Assembly: GCA_902775355.1 (NCBI GenBank)
Contig: CACYLY010000024.1
Location: 1 to 60,584, forward strand
Reading direction: 5' to 3'
Origin: Oscillospiraceae bacterium
Lineage (GTDB): Bacteria > Bacillota > Clostridia > Oscillospirales > Oscillospiraceae
Length of the DNA stretch: 60,584 nt
Of the stretch, positions 41,543 to 48,830 are shown piece by piece (the first letter of the stretch is position 1; each line of letters opens with the position of its first letter). The notes under the pieces were generated by a model. The model searched no databases. It saw nothing but the letters and a program-made list of their open reading frames with translations, and was not told the DNA's origin. Position numbers and translations under genes: made by a program.

Positions 41543-41830
41543 TTGCCTTCCCCCTCCGGGGGAAGGGGGACCGCGGAGCGGTGGATGAGGGCGCCGCCCA
41601 GCGGCCTTTCTATATAGGCTCCCCCTTCGGGGGAGCTGTCAGCCGGCAGGCTGACTGAGGGGGTGTCGGTCTCGCAGAAATCTTATAGGCTCCCCCTTCG
41701 GGGGAGCTGTCAGCCGGCGTCTCACGCAATCCGGCTGACTGAGGGGGTAAGGGTTGTGGGAAATGAAAAATGAAGAATGAAGAATTGTGGTGTCGCCTGC
41801 GGCGACGGATTGGAAAAGGACGGGGGCGCC
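41543..41830. repeat. Cluster of CTCCCCC/GGGGGAG palindromic repeats
   Basis: Three units are visible. Two near-identical ones begin GGCTCCCCCTTCGGGGGAGC at 41628 and 41690 and continue with TGTCAGCCGG...GGCTGACTGAGGGGG; a related shorter one starts near 41546 (CTTCCCCCTCCGGGGGAAG). They are followed by AATGAAGAATGAAG heptamers and a GTCGCCTGCGGCGAC hairpin (41757-41815). Related units recur at 42690 and 44370. Confidence 0.8.
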
Positions 41831-41879
41831 GCGCGAAGAAAAATAACAGAGTAATTATACACCCCCTTCCCTGCCCATT

Positions 41880-42521
41880 TCAATACCGAAACACCAGATA
41901 ATCCCGTCCGTCCACGGAAATTTTTCGCGCCGCCGCCGGGAGCTCTCCCCCCGCCCAGGGCAGGGCCAGCAGCCGCCGGGCCGGATCGCGGAGCGAACCG
42001 TCGGAGAGGCGGAGCCAGGAGAATTCGGAATGCGGAGTTCGGAATGCGGAATGCGGCGGAAGGCCTGCCGTTTTCGCCCCAGGGGCCGCCGTCTCGGCAA
42101 ACGCAGAAGCGGCAGATTCTGTCATTGCGAGACAGTGCGCACACTGTCGTGGCAATCCGTTCTCTTCTTCTCCGGGCAGGGAAAGCGGATCGCCGCACCT
42201 GGCTCGTCGGTCACCGGTTCGCAATGACAGAGTTGGGCTTGCCGACGGACGCTCCTCCGCGGGGAGGACCAGGGCCGTCCAGGGCCGGAGCGGCAGCTTT
42301 TGCCGCTCCAGCCGGGAAAGCCTGCGGCGGAGAAAGCGCCCCCCTGTCCGGGGCTCCAGCAGGCCCAGGGAGGCGGCGCCTCCCCCCTCGCCCCGGAGCC
42401 ACAGGCGGCTCAGGCCCGTCCCCGCCCCCGCGACCCGCGCCTCGAACAGCATATAGAGCCCCTGGACGGAGACGGAGAGCGTCCCGGCAAGGCTCTCGCC
42501 CTCAAAAATCTGCAGTTCCAT
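41880..42521 (-). CDS. Unknown small protein interrupted in frame by repetitive DNA
   Basis: A 213-residue protein. The N-terminal part (MELQIFEGESLAGTLSVSVQGLYMLFEARV..., about 1-95) looks like a compact beta domain with GLLEPRTGGRFLRRRLSR. A C-terminal part (WLRLSDGSLRDPARRLLALPWAGG... DGRDYLVFRY) resembles its closing strands. Between them about 65 residues come from intergenic-type repeats: the 110-bp palindromic element at 42120-42229 and a heptamer tract at 42021-42056 (SAFRTPHSEF). The frame stays open throughout. Start at ATG 42521 after GGGGTGTGC. Function unknown. Confidence 0.6.
   Translation of the reverse strand: MELQIFEGESLAGTLSVSVQGLYMLFEARVAGAGTGLSRLWLRGEGGGAASLGLLEPRTGGRFLRRRLSRLERQKLPLRPWTALVLPAEERPSASPTLSLRTGDRRARCGDPLSLPGEEENGLPRQCAHCLAMTESAASAFAETAAPGAKTAGLPPHSAFRTPHSEFSWLRLSDGSLRDPARRLLALPWAGGELPAAARKISVDGRDYLVFRY
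42120..42229. mobile_element. 110-bp palindrome-ended element inside a gene
   Basis: It begins TGTCATTGCGA and ends TCGCAATGACA, an exact 11-bp terminal inverted repeat. Inside are GACAGTGCGC-ACACTGTC and CGTGGCAATCC, the pattern of the widespread TGTCATTGCGAG...GTGGCAATC repeats of many bacteria. No protein is encoded, so movement would need a transposase from elsewhere. Confidence 0.75.
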
Positions 42522-42535
42522 GCACACCCCCCAAA

Positions 42536-42790
42536 AAAATGAAGCTCGGCTGCGCCTAATGAAGGAATGAAGACGCTGCGCGAATGAAGAAAATGAAGTG
42601 TCGCTGCGCGACGGATTGAAATACCCCCTATTCCCCAGTGTGCGCACTGGGGACTTCCCCACAAGGGGGAAGCAAGGCCGCCTCTTGGCTCCCCCTCCGG
42701 GGGAGCTGTCGAACGAGCGAAGCGAGCGAGACTGAAGGGGTTATCATTCCTTCATTCCTTCATTCCTTCATTCCTTCATTCCTTCATTCC
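42536..42790. repeat. Composite repeat block, copy A of a dispersed duplication
   Basis: AATGAAG-type arms on the left, a GTCGCTGCGCGAC hairpin, CCCCAGTGTGCGCACTGGGG palindrome, a CTCCCCC/GGGGGAG unit with GAACGAGCGAAGCGAGCGAG, and inverted CATTCCTT units on the right. The order and sequence match copy B at 44172-44487, in the same orientation. Confidence 0.85.
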
Positions 42791-42795
42791 ATAAA

Positions 42796-42831
42796 AACGC
42801 CCTGCCTCAGTATATGAGGCAGAGCGTTCCG
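42796..42831 (-). terminator. Terminator of mazF
   Basis: AACGCCCTGCCTCA pairs with TGAGGCAGAGCGTT (one mismatch), 2 bases from the mazF stop; on the minus strand TTTTTATGG follows. Confidence 0.85.
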
Positions 42832-42832
42832 A

Positions 42833-43186
42833 TTATCGTTCATTTTGCGGCAGCCCGAAGCTCACCGCCAGGGCGCTGTCCACCGCATTCATGGCCTCCT
42901 GGCCCAGGTGGCCCATGCGCTCCCGCAGGCGGGATTTGTCCAGGGTGCGGATCTGCTCCAGCAGGATCACGCTGTCCCGGTTCAGGCCCACGCTGGGGCC
43001 GGACAGGTAGATGTGGGTGGGCAGGCGGGCCTTTCCGGTCTGGCTGGTAATGGCGGCGGCGATAACCGTGGGGCTGTGGCGGTTGCCGGTGTCGTTCTGG
43101 ACGATCAGCACCGGGCGCATGCCCCCCTGCTCGCTGCCCACCACCGGGCTCAGGTCCGCAAAATAGATATCTCCTCGTTTAACCAT
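42833..43186 (-). CDS. mazF: MazF/PemK-type mRNA interferase
   Basis: A 117-residue toxin of the MazF/NdoA family, which cuts single-stranded mRNA at short motifs. Visible: [32 protein letters not shown] with the catalytic arginine in GMRP, the [13 protein letters not shown] loop with the conserved Thr, and the closing [16 protein letters not shown]. Length and order match B. subtilis NdoA. No antitoxin is encoded next to it; in many Clostridia the gene stands alone or downstream of alr. An antitoxin may be encoded elsewhere. Confidence 0.93.
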   Translation of the reverse strand: MVKRGDIYFADLSPVVGSEQGGMRPVLIVQNDTGNRHSPTVIAAAITSQTGKARLPTHIYLSGPSVGLNRDSVILLEQIRTLDKSRLRERMGHLGQEAMNAVDSALAVSFGLPQNER

Positions 43187-43276
43187 GTTTCTTCACGCTC
43201 CGGAAAACCAGTCGCCCCGTACCATTCTATGTAAGGGGCCCGCATTTAGTCTCCCACGCGCGGGAAGAATTTATAC

Positions 43277-43400
43277 CAATGAATAGTGAATAGTGAAGAA
43301 TGAAAAATTGTGGCATCACGCCTGCGGCGTGATGGATGATAATCCGTCGCGCTTCGCGCGACACCATAATGATTCATTATTCATTTTTCATTCTTCATTT
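43277..43400. repeat. Intergenic element with inverted arms and GC hairpins
   Basis: Left arm GAATAGTGAATAGTGAAGAA (43278-43297) is matched by an inverted arm ATTCATTATTCATTTTTCAT (43373-43392). The core has two hairpins: CATCACGCCTGCGGCGTGATG and GTCGCGCTTCGCGCGAC. It abuts the stop codon of the SDR gene and may act as its terminator. Confidence 0.75.
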
Positions 43401-44133
43401 ACACCAAAAAGCCTCCGTCCACGGTGACCACCTGTCCCGTGATATAGGGGTTCTCCGCCAGGTACAGCACGGTCTGGGCGATCTCCTGCGGCCTGCCCAG
43501 CCTGCCCAGGGGGATCTCCCGGGCCAGCTGCTCCAGCGTGTCCTGTCCCAGGACCTGGACCATGTCCGTGTCGATGACGCCGGGGGCCACGCAGTTGACC
43601 CGGATGCCGGAAAGGGCCAGCTCCGCCGACAGGGAGCGGGAGAGGCCGATGATGGCGTGCTTGGTGGCGGAATAGGCTGCCTCGCAGCTGGCGCCGTGCT
43701 GGCCCCAGATGGAGGAGACGAAGATCATGCAGCCGGCGTGCTCATGGAGCATATGGGGCAGCACTGCCTGGGCGCTGTGGAAGGCGCCGTTCACGTTCAC
43801 GGCAAAAAGCCGCTGCCAGAATTCCGGCGTGATGTCCTGAAACTGGTGTTGCTCGGCAATGCCCGCGTTGGACACCAGCAGGCTCACCGGCCCCAGCTCC
43901 CGCTCGGTCCGGCGCACCATGGCAAAGACCGCCTCCCGATCCGCCACGTCGGCCTGCTGGGTGATGCAGCGCCCGCCCTTGGCCCGCAGCTTCGCCGCCA
44001 GCTCCTCGGCCTTGTCCTCCCGTTCGATGTAATTGATGCACACGGCCCAGCCCGCGTCGCTGAGGGCCTCGGCCACCGCCGCCCCGATCCCCCGGCTGGA
44101 GCCGGTGACCAGAGCCACTTTACTGGTTGACAT
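43399..44133 (-). CDS. FabG-like short-chain dehydrogenase/reductase
   Basis: A 244-residue SDR enzyme. Cofactor site VTGSSRGIGAAVAEAL, the adenine site ADVAD, NAG motif SNAGIAEQ, the catalytic Ser in FVSSIWG and the YSATKHAI tyrosine-lysine pair, then PGVIDTDM and the C-terminal TGQVVTVDGGFLV typical of 3-oxoacyl-ACP reductases. It uses NAD(P)H on a keto substrate; a FabG-type role in fatty acid synthesis is possible but no other fab gene lies here. Start at ATG 44133 after CGAGGAGGAACAAGTT. A longer upstream start is rejected. Confidence 0.9.
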   Translation of the reverse strand: MSTSKVALVTGSSRGIGAAVAEALSDAGWAVCINYIEREDKAEELAAKLRAKGGRCITQQADVADREAVFAMVRRTERELGPVSLLVSNAGIAEQHQFQDITPEFWQRLFAVNVNGAFHSAQAVLPHMLHEHAGCMIFVSSIWGQHGASCEAAYSATKHAIIGLSRSLSAELALSGIRVNCVAPGVIDTDMVQVLGQDTLEQLAREIPLGRLGRPQEIAQTVLYLAENPYITGQVVTVDGGFLV

Positions 44134-44171
44134 AACTTGTTCCTCCTCGGGAGAAAATGAAGTCGCTTTGT

Positions 44172-44487
44172 TCATGAAGAAATGAAGCTCGGCTACGCCT
44201 AATGAAGGAATGAAGACGCTGCGCTAGTGAAGAAATGAAGAAATTGTGGTGTCGCTGCGCGACGGATTGAAATACCCCCTATTCCCCAGTGTGCGCACTG
44301 GGGACTTCCCCCAAAGGGGGAAGCAAGGCCGCCTCTTCCCTCCCCCACATGGGAAGCAAGGCCGCATCTTGGCTCCCCCTCCGGGGGAGCTGTCGAACGA
44401 GCGAAGCGAGCGAGACTGAAGGGGGTCTTCATTCCTTCATTCCTTCATTCCTTCATTCCTTCATTCCTTCATTCCTTCATTCCTTCA
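44172..44487. repeat. Composite repeat block, copy B of a dispersed duplication
   Basis: Matches copy A (42536-42790) across the AATGAAG arm, the GTCGCTGCGCGAC hairpin, CCCCAGTGTGCGCACTGGGG, and the CTCCCCC unit with GAACGAGCGAAGCGAGCGAG. It carries an additional internal copy of GGGGGAAGCAAGGCCGC-type sequence (44315-44370) and a longer CATTCCTT tail of about eight units that runs into the plsC stop. Confidence 0.85.
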
Positions 44488-45274
44488 AAACTTCCAGCAT
44501 CAGCGCCTTGCTGTGCTCCGCCAGCTCGTGGGTGCTGCTGGCCTTCACCTTCTCGGCGGGGATCACCTCCAGGATGTCCAAATACACCTTGGTGGGCCGC
44601 AGGAAGAGCCGGCGGGCTGCCTTGTCCGTATTGCGCACGCAGGCCACCACCACCGGGGCGTTGGCCCGCTGGGCGATCTTGAAGGAGCCGGCGTGAAATT
44701 CCTGGAGCTTGCCCGTGCGGGTGCGGGTGCCCTCGGGGAAGATAGCCATGCTGCACAGGCCCTTTTTCAGGTAGCCCGCGGCGGCCAGGATGGTCTTCAG
44801 GGCCTCCCGGTCATTCTCCCGGTCGATGGGCAGAAAACCGGCGGCATAGGCCAGGTCCCCGATCATGGGGATGGCCATGTTGGAGGGCTTGGAGACGAAG
44901 GCGATGTTCTCCTGCTTCAGGTAGAGCAGGATCATCAGCGGGTCATACATGGAGCGGTGGTTGCACACCAGCAGATAGGGCGTTTTCGGCAGCTTCTCCG
45001 CCCCGCTGATGCGGGGGATCAGGCCGCCGTAGGCGCAGAGCAGGCTGTCGATCCGCAGCACGCCCGCTCTGCCCGCGGGCATCTGCTCCTCCAGGGGCCT
45101 GGAGCGGTCCACCTTCCGGATAGGCAGCCAGTTCAGGGTGACGAACAGGGCGTGGCACAGCAGCTCCGTCCCGATGAAGATCGGGATCCCCCACCAGAGG
45201 GAAAAGCCGCACAGCAGGGGCAGGCCGAGGGCCGCCGCCAGGGACAGGACAAAGAAACCGATGGCGTATATCAC
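44477..45274 (-). CDS. plsC: 1-acyl-sn-glycerol-3-phosphate acyltransferase
   Basis: A 265-residue membrane-associated acyltransferase. N-terminal helices (IYAIGFFVLSLAAALGLPLLCGFSLWWGIPIF), acceptor motif NHRSMYDPL (HX4D type), block II GFLPIDREND, and block III FPEGTRTRTGKLQEFHAG, then block IV APVVVACV. It adds the second acyl chain of phosphatidic acid. I chose GTG 45274 after AAAGGTGGGATACCT; the frame upstream has no membrane logic or ribosome site. The last codons overlap the CATTCCTT repeat tail, so the C-terminus may be repeat-derived. Next to the glycerol-1-phosphate dehydrogenase gene but divergent. Confidence 0.9.
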   Translation of the reverse strand: MIYAIGFFVLSLAAALGLPLLCGFSLWWGIPIFIGTELLCHALFVTLNWLPIRKVDRSRPLEEQMPAGRAGVLRIDSLLCAYGGLIPRISGAEKLPKTPYLLVCNHRSMYDPLMILLYLKQENIAFVSKPSNMAIPMIGDLAYAAGFLPIDRENDREALKTILAAAGYLKKGLCSMAIFPEGTRTRTGKLQEFHAGSFKIAQRANAPVVVACVRNTDKAARRLFLRPTKVYLDILEVIPAEKVKASSTHELAEHSKALMLEVLKE

Positions 45275-45386
45275 AGGTATCCCACCTTTATGTTTTTTGC
45301 GGGAAAAGGCTGCCTGTATTATATCACAGTCCTTCAAAAATGGGAAGGACCCAATCGTCCCGCTCCGGCCGGAGGGCATCATTTCC

Positions 45387-45415
45387 TTGACAAGAAGGGC
45401 GGGAAAGATTACATT
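45387..45415 (+). promoter_or_regulatory. Promoter of the glycerol-1-phosphate dehydrogenase gene
   Basis: TTGACA (45387-45392), a 17-base spacer and TACATT (45410-45415), with TATACT just after. About 57 bases upstream of the start codon. Confidence 0.6.
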
Positions 45416-45471
45416 ATACTTAGATTAATATACACTGCAACACAAAACAATTTATAACGGAGGACGTCATC

Positions 45472-46659
45472 ATGATCCTGAACACCAAGCAGTATCTCGG
45501 CCCCTGCCCCTGCGGGCGCGACCACGAGCTGCGCACCAAGCTGGTGGTGTGCGAGTACGGCGCGCTGGAGCACTTCGAGCAGTACATGGCGGACTGCGGC
45601 CTCAGCGGCCACCGCATCGTGATCTACGACACCAATACCTACAATCTGCCCGGCATGGTCCACGTGCAGGCGGATCAGGAGATCGTGCTGGAGGCCAAGG
45701 GCCTGCACAGCGAAAAGGGCCTGATCGAGGACTGCATGACCCGCTTCGAGAAGACGCCGGACTATGTGGTCGTGGTCGGCGGCGGCACCCTGATGGACTT
45801 CGGCCGCTACAGCGCCTGGCGTCTGGGCATCCCCTTCGTGGCCATTCCCACCATCGTGTCCTCTGACGGCTTCACCGCCGACATCTGCTCCATCATCATC
45901 GACGGTCAGAAGAAGTCCATCCCCATGCAGGCGGCGGACGCGGTGATCTGCGACATGAACATCATCGCCGGCGCCCCCATCGCCGACTGGAAGATCGCGC
46001 ACATCGTATCCGGCGAGTATTTCTGCCAGCGGGTCTGCGACATGGCCCAGGAGGCGCTGGACATCATGGTTCGCTGCGCCAATGAGCTGCGGGACGGCAA
46101 AAAGCCGGACCTGGAGGCCATGGCCTACACTCAGATGCTCTCGGGCCTGACCATGCAGATCCTCTCCAACTCCCGGGCGGCCTCCGGCGCGGAGCACCTG
46201 GTGGCCCATCTGGTGGAGATGAAGCCCAAGTACTTCGAGAACGCCCACGGCCTCCACGGCGAGTGCGTCGGCGTGGGAACTCTCATGTGCGCCAAGGCCT
46301 ACCACAAGCTGGCGCAGCGGGAGAGCATCGAAGTCAAGCCCTTTGAGCCCATCGATCCGGCCTGGGTGCGGGAGATCTTCGGGCCTCTGGCGGACGGGAT
46401 CCTGAAGGAGAACGAGAACGACGTGCTGAAGACCTTCCCGCCGGAAGCCATCGCTGAGCACTGGCAGGAGATCCGGGACGTCATCGCGAAGATCCCCAGC
46501 TACGAGGATCTGGACGCGCTCTACGCCGCCATCGGCGCCAAGCACACCCTGGAGGAACTGGGCATCGACCCCGCCGTGGAAGACAGCTTCCTGGACATCT
46601 CCTCCGCCATCCGCAACCGCCTGACCCTGGCCAGGATGACAAGACTCATCAAGAAGTAA
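45472..46659 (+). CDS. egsA: sn-Glycerol-1-phosphate dehydrogenase (AraM/EgsA family)
   Basis: A 395-residue iron-alcohol-dehydrogenase-fold enzyme. NAD(P)-binding VVVVGGGTLMDFGRYSAWRLGIPFVAIPTIVSSDGFTAD, and the metal site built from CDMNIIAGAPIADW, GAEHLVAHLVE and HGLHGECVGVGT histidines and aspartate. AraM reduces dihydroxyacetone phosphate to sn-glycerol-1-phosphate, the archaeal-type phosphoglycerol enantiomer; in B. subtilis it leads to heptaprenylglyceryl phosphate. The start follows AACGGAGGACGTCATC. Divergent plsC lies on one side and a PocR-AraC regulator on the other. Which lipid uses the G1P here cannot be told. Confidence 0.9.
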   Translation: MILNTKQYLGPCPCGRDHELRTKLVVCEYGALEHFEQYMADCGLSGHRIVIYDTNTYNLPGMVHVQADQEIVLEAKGLHSEKGLIEDCMTRFEKTPDYVVVVGGGTLMDFGRYSAWRLGIPFVAIPTIVSSDGFTADICSIIIDGQKKSIPMQAADAVICDMNIIAGAPIADWKIAHIVSGEYFCQRVCDMAQEALDIMVRCANELRDGKKPDLEAMAYTQMLSGLTMQILSNSRAASGAEHLVAHLVEMKPKYFENAHGLHGECVGVGTLMCAKAYHKLAQRESIEVKPFEPIDPAWVREIFGPLADGILKENENDVLKTFPPEAIAEHWQEIRDVIAKIPSYEDLDALYAAIGAKHTLEELGIDPAVEDSFLDISSAIRNRLTLARMTRLIKK

Positions 46660-46678
46660 GGATACTCCCCTGTTTTCA

Positions 46679-46717
46679 AACGCGGCCGCACGCCCTAAGG
46701 GTGCGGCCGCGTTTTTA
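46679..46717. terminator. Terminator between egsA and the AraC regulator
   Basis: ACGCGGCCGCAC and GTGCGGCCGCGT pair exactly around GCCCTAAGG, followed by TTTTT. It lies between two convergent genes and likely serves both. Confidence 0.9.
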
Positions 46718-46727
46718 CTGGCGCGTT

Positions 46728-47720
46728 CTATGTAAAGTACTTTTCCTGCCGGTAGGCCAAAGGCGTGATGCCTTCAAAGGTCTTGAACACCTTGATGAAG
46801 TAACTGCTGTCCAGGAAACCCAGCTCCGTGCTGATCTCTCCGACGCTTTTGTCGGTCTTCCGCAGCATTTCCTTTGCCCACGAAACCTTCTGGCGTTTCA
46901 TGTATTCTGTGTAGTTTTCTCCCAGTTCGCGAAGAAAAAGCTTGGAGAAATAACTGGGGCTCAGGTGGCAGAGCTCCGCCATCTGGCTCATCCGCAGCAT
47001 CTCACTCCGGTGTCCCTCCATGTAAGACAGGGCGGGGTAGATCGGGCTGTCCTCCGGAATAGAGCTTTTGCCGCTCTCATGCGGCTGGTCCCCCTCGCTG
47101 TCCCGCCAGTCCAGACTCGGCGGCAATCCACTGCGCAGGACCCACTCATAGGCCATGCGGTCGCTGCGGTTCTGGACGGCCCTGCCGACAATGTATCTCA
47201 CCACGGAATTGATCAATGCCGCGACCTCCACGATCCGGCTGTACTCCATTTCGGGAAGCTGCCTGTATTTTTCCATCAGCTCCTCACGGGAATCCTGCTC
47301 CTCAGGTCGGAAGTAGCTGATCTCGTTGACCAAGCGGCGGACCTGGCCGTCCCTGTCCCCGTCCGGCAGGCGGACCTGGCCGAACATCACGGCTCCCAGA
47401 TACTGGTTGCCCACTACAACCGGGACCGCCACGTCCACGATGCCGCAGTGGCAGAGATAGATGAAGGGTTCGCTTCGGCGCACAGCCTCCAGCCCAGCCA
47501 AGGCGTCGCAGCGATAGCAGCGCTTGCACGTGACCGGATTCTCGCGGATGACGGTGCAGAAAGCAGTCCGCCCGCTGTGCTTGGATATCGGATTTCCTTT
47601 GTAGTCGATGGTGATGATCGCCGTGCGGGTGATGGACGCCAGCTGGTCCTGCACGTCCTCCCATCGGGCCACATCCAGGAGGGTCTTCAGATCGTATTCG
47701 GAGCCTGCCACAGCGCTCAC
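46728..47720 (-). CDS. PocR-sensor AraC-family transcriptional regulator
   Basis: A 330-residue regulator. Residues 5-165 form a PocR-type ligand domain (DLKTLLDVARWEDVQDQLA, with CKRCYRCDALAGLEAV and YLCHCGIVDVAVPVVVGNQYLGAVMFGQV cysteine-rich segments). Residues about 225-330 are an AraC double HTH (MSQMAELCHLSPSYFSKLFLRELGENYTEYM and VGEISTELGFLDSSYFIKVFKTFEGITPLAY). PocR domains respond to small polyols such as 1,2-propanediol or 1,3-propanediol. Its neighbours EgsA and GlpK fit glycerol-linked control. The start is GTG 47720 with a short TGAGGA upstream. Confidence 0.88.
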   Translation of the reverse strand: MSAVAGSEYDLKTLLDVARWEDVQDQLASITRTAIITIDYKGNPISKHSGRTAFCTVIRENPVTCKRCYRCDALAGLEAVRRSEPFIYLCHCGIVDVAVPVVVGNQYLGAVMFGQVRLPDGDRDGQVRRLVNEISYFRPEEQDSREELMEKYRQLPEMEYSRIVEVAALINSVVRYIVGRAVQNRSDRMAYEWVLRSGLPPSLDWRDSEGDQPHESGKSSIPEDSPIYPALSYMEGHRSEMLRMSQMAELCHLSPSYFSKLFLRELGENYTEYMKRQKVSWAKEMLRKTDKSVGEISTELGFLDSSYFIKVFKTFEGITPLAYRQEKYFT

Positions 47721-47740
47721 ATCCTCATTGCCGAATTTAT

Positions 47741-47782
47741 ATCTATCCGAATATACTTCTATTCATCAGGATAGATCGTCAA
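47741..47782 (-). promoter_or_regulatory. Inverted repeat and -35 box upstream of the AraC gene
   Basis: ATCTATCC (47741-47748) is inverted at 47769-47776 over a 20-base spacing. On the minus strand TTGACG (47777-47782) abuts the repeat, so the repeat sits where the -10 and spacer would be. Likely an operator; the -10 box is not clear. Confidence 0.45.
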
Positions 47783-47860
47783 TATTCTCCTGTCAACAGT
47801 TTTTTTACACAAAAGAATCCTATTTTTTCTGACAATTGTCCCAAAGGCCCATCTCTCATC

Positions 47861-47879
47861 TTGACACTTGTGGTATACT
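47861..47879 (+). promoter_or_regulatory. Extended -10 promoter of the MarR gene
   Basis: TGG-TATACT (47871-47879) is an extended -10 box. A TTGACA at 47861 is too close to act as its -35. The region from 47880 to 48027 is an untranslated leader of about 140 bases with one GCAGAGCC/GGCTCTGC hairpin. Confidence 0.45.
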
Positions 47880-48027
47880 GAAGATAAGATGGTGTAGATT
47901 CGTAAGGCAGAGCCCGGACGCTTCGCGGCAGAGGCTCTGCGAGAAGGTGCAGGCAAGGCGCCGTATTCCGGCAGCCTGCTGGGATTCTTGGAATTCAGCA
48001 CGATTATGCAGATTGGCAGGTGGACAC

Positions 48028-48534
48028 ATGAGAGTAGAATGGATGGGGCGCTACCGCGAGCTGGTTGCCGTGCTCGTTCAGCACTCCAATATCACCGCCC
48101 GCGCGGCCGCGCAGCCTCAGGAGTTGGCGGAAGGCGTGCGAATGAACAGCGTAACCTGGCAGGTGCTGGAGTATTTGATCGAACATGAGAACGATGACGC
48201 CTGTATGATCCACATCTCTGACACTCTGGGAATCCCCCAGAGCAGTTTCTCCCGGATCGCCCGGCAGCTGACCGAGTTGGGACTGGTTGCGCGCTATCGC
48301 ACTACCGTCAATCGGAAGAACGTGATCCTCAAGCCTACGGAAAAAGCTTTGCAGGTATATGCTTCCGTCAGTCCGATCCTCTTTGAACGTGACTTCCGAG
48401 AATTCTTTGAAAGTCTCGATTCTCTGGACGATGAAGCCATTGCCGCCTTTACCTCCGCCCTCCGTGGGCTGAACGCACGGCTGACCCGTCTTCACGTGCC
48501 TCAGGAGCCTGTCAAGCTTGTAAAGCAGGATTGA
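48028..48534 (+). CDS. MarR-family transcriptional regulator
   Basis: A 168-residue winged-helix regulator: MNSVTWQVLEYLIEHENDDACMIHISDTLGIPQSSFSRIARQLTELGLVARYRTTVNRKNVILKPTEKALQVYA is the canonical MarR recognition helix and wing. The start is ATG 48028 with GGCAGGTGG upstream; the frame extends further up but without codon logic. It precedes an alpha/beta hydrolase gene by 300 bases with its own promoter, which it probably controls. Confidence 0.88.
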   Translation: MRVEWMGRYRELVAVLVQHSNITARAAAQPQELAEGVRMNSVTWQVLEYLIEHENDDACMIHISDTLGIPQSSFSRIARQLTELGLVARYRTTVNRKNVILKPTEKALQVYASVSPILFERDFREFFESLDSLDDEAIAAFTSALRGLNARLTRLHVPQEPVKLVKQD

Positions 48535-48560
48535 ACAAAAATACGGCAAGCGCTTGTCCG

Positions 48561-48600
48561 AGCTGCGCAAATCTCCGAAGAGGGATTTGCGCAGCTTTTC
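48561..48600 (+). terminator. Terminator of the MarR gene
   Basis: AGCTGCGCAAATC pairs exactly with GATTTGCGCAGCT and is followed by TTTCTATT. Confidence 0.85.
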
Positions 48601-48673
48601 TATTATCCGCTCCCGGGGAAAACCGGGTATATGTCAAGGCTTTACCGCAAAAGAATTCCAAATCGAAAAAAAG

Positions 48674-48709
48674 TTGTCAAATGACGTTCCTCCCTCTCTC
48701 TTGTATAAT
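48674..48709 (+). promoter_or_regulatory. Promoter of the membrane hydrolase gene
   Basis: TATAAT (48704-48709) with two possible -35 boxes: TGACGT (48682-48687, 16-base spacer) or TTGTCA (48674, too far). The bases GTCAAATGAC (48676-48685) form a small palindrome at the -35, a possible MarR operator. The untranslated leader is about 115 bases. Confidence 0.5.
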
Positions 48710-48830
48710 GTGAACAGGATGAGCAAGTTCTTCCCATATTTTCCCGCTCATTTTCAGCAAAATCGCCAAGACGAAGGAGTTCTTCCGTCGCCGCGACGAA
48801 AAGGAAAGAGAGAACAGAAAGGAGAACCGT

